Shown piece after piece: positions 57,536 through 64,000 of a stretch of DNA of 64,000 nt; position 1 is the stretch's first letter, and the number at the start of each line of letters is the position of its first letter. The notes under the pieces are model-generated. The model worked only from the letters and a program-made list of their open reading frames with translations. It was not told where the DNA came from and made no database searches. The DNA comes from Echria macrotheca (taxonomy: Eukaryota > Ascomycota > Sordariomycetes > Sordariales > Schizotheciaceae): the NCBI GenBank assembly GCA_030411725.1, contig MU839837.1:620001-684000 (forward strand), given 5' to 3'. The translations under genes were made by a program, and so were the position numbers.

Positions 57536-57669
57536 GGGCGGGTAGCGTAGTGGTCAGCGCATTCCCTGAGCGTTGCTTTCTTCCCTAAGCGGATTTCAGC
57601 GTTGTTTTTCTAAATATATACATCTCAGGCGTTCATTGAAAGACCTGGGTTCGATTCCCAGCCCGCCCA
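57536..57669 (+). tRNA. Split tRNA-like gene, isotype unresolved
   Basis: Acceptor GGGCGGG (57536-57542) pairs with CCCGCCC (57662-57668), discriminator A. The D arm is GCGT-AGTGGTCA-GCGC (57545-57560) and the T arm CTGGG-TTCGATT-CCCAG (57645-57661), so boxes A and B are intact. Between them lie 84 nt instead of about 21, implying an intron of roughly 60 nt or an insertion. CCTGAG (57565-57570) can pair with CTCAGG (57624-57629). I could not place a clean anticodon stem: TTCCC against TTGAA gives only three pairs. It may be a functional intron-bearing gene or a disrupted one. Confidence 0.65.
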
Positions 57670-58131
57670 AATTCTCCATCGTTATGGCTGGAGCATTTAA
57701 CCCCCCCCCCCTTTTTTTTTTTGCACGTGTGTTTGTTTCGCTAGGGGGTCTGGCCGGGTTGGTAAGTACGTCTGGCTAGGTCATTTTATATTTTATGGGA
57801 TGATCATCCAGGCTTGTTTATCCCCTTTGATAGGAGTTTGAGGGATGTAGACTGTAGGCTTATTCCCTGTCTCGGCCGGGTGACGCAGCATAGGTAGGCA
57901 GGTAGAAATCCTGGGGTGGGTAGTCAGTCCGAGCTGATAAATCTTGAATGGCAAGGTTCGGTGCACTTTCTTGGTAAGTTTCTGCAAGAGGTGAGCGAGA
58001 GGTGCCTAGGTGGGTAGGAAAAGAGACCGAGGCGGTTGGTCTCATTGCACAGATTTTGATGGAGAAACGGATTTTTCTTGCGCAATCTGTCTGTCCAACG
58101 CCATGCAATTTGTTCTTCGACGTCACATCCA
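57670..58131. other. Intergenic
   Basis: Poly-C and poly-T runs at about 57701-57721. The rest is 3' flank of the DUF1996 gene. No gene seen. Confidence 0.4.
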
Positions 58132-59397
58132 CTACCACAGAGCTTTGCCGCCGGGAAGTTCATCGAGCCCTGGATCAGATTACTGTTAGCCACATCCCAC
58201 TAATAACACATCGCTTCTCTCCATAGGTAAGGGGAAATAGATAAAGGAAACATACATCCATCAACATCCTCCTGCACGGTCACCGGAATCCTGCACGCGT
58301 TCTGCTCCTCGGCCGTCTGGACCTTGAGCACGCCCTCGGGATTCCCGACACTGCACCGCTGGAAGAAGCAGTTCGCGTCCATAGCGCGCTGCAGCGAATC
58401 GCCCTCCCACCCGAACAGATAGTCGGCGTGCGTGGAATACCCCCTGGTGTCGCCCGTGCTCCAGACGAAGGGCTGCTCGTTGGGGTCCTCGGGCCAGAGG
58501 GCCGGGTCGTTGAACATGGTCGTGTTCCACATGGTCTCGTAGGCGACCTGGGGCATGCGGACCGGGTGCGAGGCCGGGCACGGGTCGGCCACCTGGAAGC
58601 TGCCGCGGGCTGTGTTGAACATGTGCGATTGGTGGTCGGGGCTGTCGAGGTTCTTGCCGTCCCAGCAGCTGGTTAAAGAGTCGTCGTTAGCCCGGCTGAT
58701 ACGAGGCAAAAGGGTCAACAGGACAACTTACGCAGGGAAATGGTGGATGGCCATGATGCCCGCCGGACATGGCTTCTTGGGGAGCTCATATGTCTCTTGT
58801 CCGCGTGTGAGGATGTCCTGGAGACAGGTATATCGTAGGCCGCGATACTGCACGGCTTCCTCTCTCGTAGAAGCGGCAGGGCTGCCGACGGTCATCCGGA
58901 ACCCCTGGTCACCACGTTAGCTTCACTGTCTCTTCTTTAAATTCCGGACGTTGACAAGAGTCAAACAGCGAGTCTGAAAAGAAGTAGATAAATACCGGTT
59001 TGAACGATGTTATCCGCTGGTTCCCGTTGCTGAAAAACGACTCTTGCGTGTAGTAAATCGTCATGCCGGCCTGCTGCCCGTCGTGGAAGACGGCATTGGG
59101 ATACTGCGGCACGCGGTGGAACGAGCCGTTCCGGGCGCGGAAGTAGAGCACGGCGGTCCAGTAGTTGGACTTGTCTTCGGTGAAAACGCACGTCGTGCAG
59201 TTGGCCACGTTCCCAACGTCGACGCTCGGGTCTACCAGCGCCCGGAACGCGTTGCCGCCCACCACCTGGTGTACATGCGCCGACGGCGAGTTTCCGGGCT
59301 CAACGACCGGGTCCAGACGTTGGACCGTCAGGGTCGAGCAGCCGAAGCGGAGGGCGGCCTCGGCGAGACCGGCGAGGGAGAGGGCTTGCCACTTCAT
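58132..59397 (-). CDS. DUF1996 secreted protein
   Basis: Exons complement(58132..58169, 58256..58668, 58732..58904, 58996..59397), 341 aa. The start is MKWQALSLAGLAEAALRFG, a secretory leader. DUF1996 landmarks follow in order: LVVQRLDP-type start (LTVQRLDPVVEPG), SAHVHQVVGGNAF, the tight CTTC pair, NYWTAVLYFRARNGSF, RMTVGSP, HHFPACWDGKN, DHQSHM and PVTVQEDVDGWLDELPG. The small last exon was placed because without it the frame would end at an intron donor and lose this conserved C-terminus. Family members are secreted or wall-associated fungal proteins of unknown activity, often with C-terminal WSC domains, which are absent here. Confidence 0.87.
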
Positions 59398-60111
59398 CGT
59401 GCCTCGATGGTACCTGGTTTTGCGAGGTCGAGTTGTCAAGGAGGCTCAATGTCGACGCTGATGAAGAGTTCCAGTGAGTTAAGTGACTACCTAGGTACCT
59501 ATCAAGCGAGGGGAAGAACGCACCTTTTCTGGAGTTCCGCCAAAGCTTCGAGACCAGAACGAAAGCGGAGGTCTTTGCAAAACAGTCCACGTCCCATGGG
59601 GGGCAGTTATATCTACATGTTTCCTTGGGGATAACGTCAACATGGCTTCCAGGCCCTTTATTCCGGTGTCTTGGTCTGCTGTATCAGTCTTGGCTGCGGA
59701 CCCGGATAAAACCGTGTCCTATGTTTTGTTAGCCATGATAGGCCTAAAAATTCAGCCACTGACGACGAAATTGGCCAAGATCTTGGATTGCAGAGTCGAG
59801 CTGCGAACTCAACTGCCGGGTGTACGATTCCAATATGTCGAGAACTTCTTCTAGAATTCTGCTGGATTTTGAAGGCATGGTCCACGTGGCATCCCGGTTT
59901 TGCTGTCGGCCTGTCCCGAGTACGCGGTCGCTTCTTCGTTACTTACACTTCAATCTGAATCGGACAACACGACACCTTCATGGGAACTGAAGTGTGGTAT
60001 CAAATCAGACTATTCGGACTTAGCCAGGGTCCAAAAAATGCGTCGAGATGCCAATGTCTCCGACGTCCAGCGAACCACCTATATACAAAGAAAGAAAAGT
60101 CAAAAGCCCCG
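59398..60111. other. Intergenic
   Basis: Promoter of the DUF1996 gene and 3' flank of the next minus-strand gene. No gene supported. Confidence 0.4.
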
Positions 60112-60792
60112 TCACCCGCGGAATGCAACACTTCGCCTCTGAGAACCCTTCGGCCCACCAACACCGCTCGTGTCCTTGACGGGATCCCAGAGCCACATGA
60201 CCTGCAGATGGCCCGGCGTGACCGACATCTGCTGGCTGCCCCAGAAATACTCCCACACCGGCAACGAGTCTTTGTCGCTCGTGGGTACCCGCTCGATCTC
60301 ATAGTAGCAGTTGAGGTTGCCGGTGCAGACAAACGGGAAGTTGAAGCCATCCTAGAAACAGTCGGTAAGTCCTCCTACAATATCTGGATGAGACGAGATA
60401 CTTACAACAGTGTAATAAGGCTCCCCAGCCCACATCGCACTCTTAAGCACGCTATCGCCAACGTCGCTGCACGAGAAGGCGTAGCTCCCCTTGCCGTACA
60501 CGCTGGCGAGGTTTTGGACCGTCGTGGTGTCCCGGAACGTGCAGGTGCCCGCGCTCGAGTACAGCTCGTGCGGCCACGTCTCGTTGCGCGTAAACACGGC
60601 GCACTGGTCGAGCGTTACGACGTCGCCTTTCGCGTTCAGACAGCCGACCTTGTCGCTCGGCTTCGCCTTCTCGAGGTTGTCGCTGTTGAGGACCAGGACG
60701 CGCCCTTTCCCGACGAATTGGTCTGTCACGCTCGATGCGTGGCCTCCTGAGGCCGAGAGGAGGAGGGACGCGGCTAATATGAGAAAGTGCAT
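60112..60792 (-). CDS. Small secreted cysteine-containing protein
   Basis: Exons complement(60112..60351, 60406..60792), 208 aa. A clear signal peptide (MHFLILAASLLLSASGGHAS) and six cysteines in the mature part (VGCLN, DQCAV, GTCTF, FSCSD, FVCTG, LNCYYE) suggest disulphide-bonded secretion. No known domain recognised. The C-terminal exon contains WEYFWGSQQM and ends QRRSVAFRG. It shares orientation with the DUF1996 gene. A candidate effector-like or wall protein; inference only. Confidence 0.72.
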
Positions 60793-62631
60793 TTTCTGTT
60801 GTCTCTCGTTCTTGGCTTTCTTTGTCGGTGTTTTCTTTTTCCTTCAGGCTCGATGAATTATTTACAATGGATCTGTAGGTTGAGTGTGTGTAGGTAGATC
60901 TGCCCTTTCTCTTCTCTACTAACAGACGAGCGACGACAATAGGTAATGGAGGTAGTTATAAGCACATTGGCAGACAATGGCCGACCCCGGTTCCGGTGTA
61001 TAGATGCAAAATCCGGGATGGATATAGGCCAGGGGCCAGGGGGGGTCCTACGATCACATGGACTGGTTTGGTGATGTCCGAACAAAAAACACAGACCTTC
61101 AGGTTGATTCTCGTCAGGAAGCTATGAGCATCTTGGTTGGCTCCTCCTCCAGTAGCCAAAATCTAAAATCATGATTACCCCAAATGGGATGCAACCCACC
61201 CCGGATTTTGCCTCTACAGATATTGCGAACCAGGTTCAAGGAGGCAAGGACCCGGTCGCCGAAGGTAATACGCAGTAGGTTCGACTAGAAAACCGCCCGC
61301 TGGCAAGTGCGTATATGAGAAGGAAGGAATAAAAGAAAGCAGCAATAATATCAAACCCGGTTTTATGTCAGCTGTCAAATCCCATCGGGAACTGGTCAGT
61401 CATCCTGCACCTGCAAGTGTGATCAAAAACATTAGGTACAAATACCCCGACAAAAGCTTGCGTGACAGAGGCAGCCGGCTGAAAATGAAAATACCGGAAG
61501 AAGACCGCCCGCTGCCCGTCCCGGGGAGGGGGCCGAGAAGCCAATCTAGACCCGTCTACTTTTCGACCCCCAGCTTCCTGATCGGTACATGCGGAGGGGC
61601 GGATACACTGAGACAGAACAGAAGCTGGTGAGAAATGATACCGCATCCGCATCCGCATCATGCACCCCGCATCGAGAAAGAAAATCTCTCCGATATTTCT
61701 GCAGTCATCATCATCACACTCCTCCGTCTATGCACACACACACACACAGGTATATATGATGTCCTCGGGATACCTACACATTATCAGAATCCTTTAAACA
61801 AGCGCTTGTTGGGGGCGAGAACCAAACCAAACCAAAGGAGATAAACAATGTCAGATTTTAGAATCTAGGGGGCGAAAACCATCATCCCCATCCTGATCCC
61901 GATCCCCTAATCCCAATCCCACTTTTTCTCTCTCTTTTATTACGTGACAGGAAAAATTCCCCGTGTGTAACCACAACAGGTAGTTATCTACATACATACT
62001 TCTTTTATTATACGCCGCTACGCCACCACGGGCGTCCGCCGGGATATACCCTCTAGGTCATGTGCTAGCGTGAAGAGCGGTGAATATGACAACGATTTTG
62101 GGGTCTTATGCACAGACAGGCCCTGAATCTATGCCCCCGATATGGTGTAAACCATCATTTAGCCGGGTGAACCCAGCTCGAAAAGACCGGTGCGATCCCA
62201 GAGGCCTCTGCTTCAGTCCAGTCAGACCGGCCTCGTCTCGGCCCGAACCGGATCGTCACAGCCATCTACTCTATTCATAGGTAGCTGGCTTTGTGGTGGA
62301 CGCCCGTAACTCGATCATCGGGTCTTGACCCAACGTTATCTGGACAACAATGACATCCAACGCCAACAACATGAGAGCAAAAACGTGGAACCGTCATAAA
62401 TCGTCGAATATCCGGGTATCTATCTAATCCTGTCGTATCTACAGACTCCGCGCCGTCTCATCAATCATCAGCCATGACTGCCTGCCTCGTACGTGGGGGC
62501 CATCGGGCCAGGTGCGAATCAGGACATGAGAAGCACTCGACGTTCTCTCTTGGGAGCCTACGGCCCGTCCGCGCACTTCGGATTATGCTATGCGAAACTC
62601 CAAGGGCCCAGTGGGACCGGCAGAGAGCGCC
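60793..62631. other. Long intergenic region
   Basis: About 1.8 kb upstream of the secreted-protein gene and 3' of the WD40 gene. A (CA)n microsatellite lies at about 61733-61748. Open frames are short and featureless. A long 3' UTR for the WD40 gene is plausible. Confidence 0.4.
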
Positions 62632-64000
62632 TTAATTGGCAAAGATTCTTACGTTCAGATCCACGCTGCCCGTGGCAATCACGCATCGAATCTGTGCCTC
62701 TCCGCCGGCCGAGGCTCCCGACTTCCTTGGCGTTCCGTTGACCTCGCCATTTGGTCCATCGGCACCGTTGACAGGCACGTCCTTGATCACCGAAGGCGCC
62801 CACCTGATGCACTGCACAAAGTGGCCGTGAGCATCCGAGATGGTCTTGACACAGCGCCCTTCCTGCGTGAGATCCCAGCAGCGAAGCGTGTAGTCGTCCG
62901 CAACCGACAACAGATATTTCCCCCCAGGGTGGAACACCAGTCCGCGTACCCAGTTGTCATGTCCAACCAGCGTCTTGAGCAGTGTCCCCCTGGCATCCCA
63001 CAGCCGAATGGTCTTGTCTCGGGATCCCGTCGCCATAAATTCCACAGTACTCGTCGCTGGCGGTTTCTTCACTCCAGCTATGGCCGCGAGATGGGGGTAT
63101 GATGATGGTGGCGCGATCGCGCAGCAGAGGACAACGTGCTCATGCCCGATGAGCGTGACCTTGGGTTCCGGATTCGGTATCGAGACGTCCCATAACCTGC
63201 CCGTGTAATCGTCGCTCGTCGATAGGATAAACTTGCCGTCCGTCGAAGGCGACACGTCCCGTACCCACTCGGCATGCCCCCGCAGCGTCTTGACACAGTA
63301 TCCTGTGCTCACGTCCCATATCCTCAAGGTCTTGTCTCGGCTCGCGCTAACCAGCAGGTTGCCCGATCCGCCCGCGACGCCCGAAGGGATAAACCGCACG
63401 GCGCTAACACTGTGGTCGTGGCCAGGGAGCGTCCGGATATTTTTGTAGTCATCTGATGGGTCCCAGAGTTTGATGGTCAGGTCTGAGCTGCAAGATGCCA
63501 AGAGCGTGTTGCCGCGGGGACCGCCGTAGTCAACATCGAGAACGGCCTTCGTGTGTCCTTTTATTGTTCGTTCCAGCTCGCCCAGTTCCCAATCCCATAT
63601 TTTAATTGTTTGATCTTCCGAGCCCGACGCGAGCGAGGAAAAGATGGGGTGGAATGCGACGCAGGTGATCGGGCTCCGGTGGGATTGAAGCGTGTGCCGG
63701 GCTGGCGACTTGGGCAGCCAGGACACTGGGTCTTTATTCTGTCGCGAGGTTGGGGTTGCGTTCTCGAGCTCGGATTGCAAAACGTTATTTCGTGACTCGA
63801 GGTCCATGATCTGGACACACCAGGTTAGCAACGCAGACGAGGACCGGTCCCGTGTCACACACTTTCTTCTGTAGCCGGACAACGCTGGTCCATTTCTTCT
63901 CCAGCAGCCCCTCGTACTTCTTGGCCGTCGCAGCATCGAAGACATCTTCCCCGAGATTCAGCTCGGCTCGAAGGGCGGCGGCGCTGCTCGTGAGGTTGGT
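62632..64000 (-). CDS. PAC1: Nuclear distribution protein PAC1/LIS1 (NudF), partial at 5' end
   Basis: Exons complement(62632..63810, 63863..>64000); the gene continues past the right edge, so the LisH domain and start are missing. The visible N-terminal part (EDVFDAATAKKYEGLLEKKW, then VVRLQKK/IMDLESRN) is the coiled coil of LIS1. Seven WD40 repeats follow, marked by ITCVAFHP, SGSEDQTIKIWDWE, ASCSSDLTIKLWD, SASRDKTLRIWDV, STSDDYTGRLWDV, GSRDKTIRLWD and VADDYTLRCWDL. The last strand ends VDLNVRIFAN. LIS1 binds dynein and NudE to position nuclei along microtubules. A Gly/Ser insert before the last strand is typical of filamentous fungi. Confidence 0.95.

Noticed and set aside
1..64000. CRISPR arrays, bacterial operons or riboswitches
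   Set aside because: The window is clearly eukaryotic (spliced genes, fungal families); no regularly spaced repeats were seen.

Overview
The window comes from a filamentous ascomycete, most likely a sordariomycete. Genes are split by many short (about 45-85 nt) GT..AG introns with CTAAC/CTGAC branch sites. There are fungus-specific families (Gegh16, DUF1996, DUF7580, a UapA/UapC-type purine permease, PAC1/LIS1). 5S rRNA genes are dispersed singly in the Neurospora manner, and the left end is an AT-saturated block that looks mutated by repeat-induced point mutation (RIP). All exon structures given here were worked out by hand from splice signals, reading-frame phase and family resemblance; none has been checked against transcripts.

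Layout. 1-1.8 kb: AT-rich RIP-like repeat relic. 2.4-4.5 kb: secreted GH51 arabinofuranosidase (-). 6.4-7.2 kb: small protein resembling the N-terminal domain of fungal STAND proteins (-). 8.1-10.7 kb: HMT1-type half ABC transporter (+). 11.4-16.6 kb: a divergent pair sharing a 250-bp promoter, namely a C2H2-finger protein fused to a degenerate PP1-like phosphatase (-) and a HeLo-like/DUF7580 protein with a kinase-like tail (+). 17.9-19.4 kb: FAD monooxygenase (+). 19.7-20.6 kb: scrambled helicase relic. 20.8-22.0 kb: Gegh16-type secreted protein (-). 24.4-27.9 kb: protein kinase with a long C-terminal extension (+). 28.0-29.7 kb: CorA-like membrane protein (-). 30.1-30.7 kb: small conserved-looking protein with a microexon (-). 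31.3-33.5 kb: amino-acid permease (+).

34.7-49.1 kb is an accessory, repeat-laden segment. It holds the N-terminal half of an SF1 (AAA_11/AAA_12) helicase-like gene broken by an in-frame stop (-), a small membrane protein with a repeated QEFYAPP motif, a purine permease (+), a terminal-inverted-repeat unit that carries a fragment of a purine-permease gene, and a second, palindromically duplicated relic that supplies the C-terminal half of the same helicase family.

49.3-64 kb returns to ordinary gene space: two identical 5S rRNA genes on opposite strands, a glycosyltransferase-like type II membrane protein (-), tRNA-Glu(CTC) (-), a Kelch-type membrane protein (-), an unusual split tRNA-like gene (+), a DUF1996 secreted protein (-), a small secreted protein (-) and the PAC1/LIS1 WD40 gene running off the right end (-).

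The strongest candidate for something new is the 11.4-16.6 kb pair: a pseudophosphatase fusion next to a HeLo-like/pseudokinase-like gene, an arrangement that recalls divergently paired fungal allorecognition loci. Next come the split helicase family and the inverted-repeat element with a captured gene fragment.
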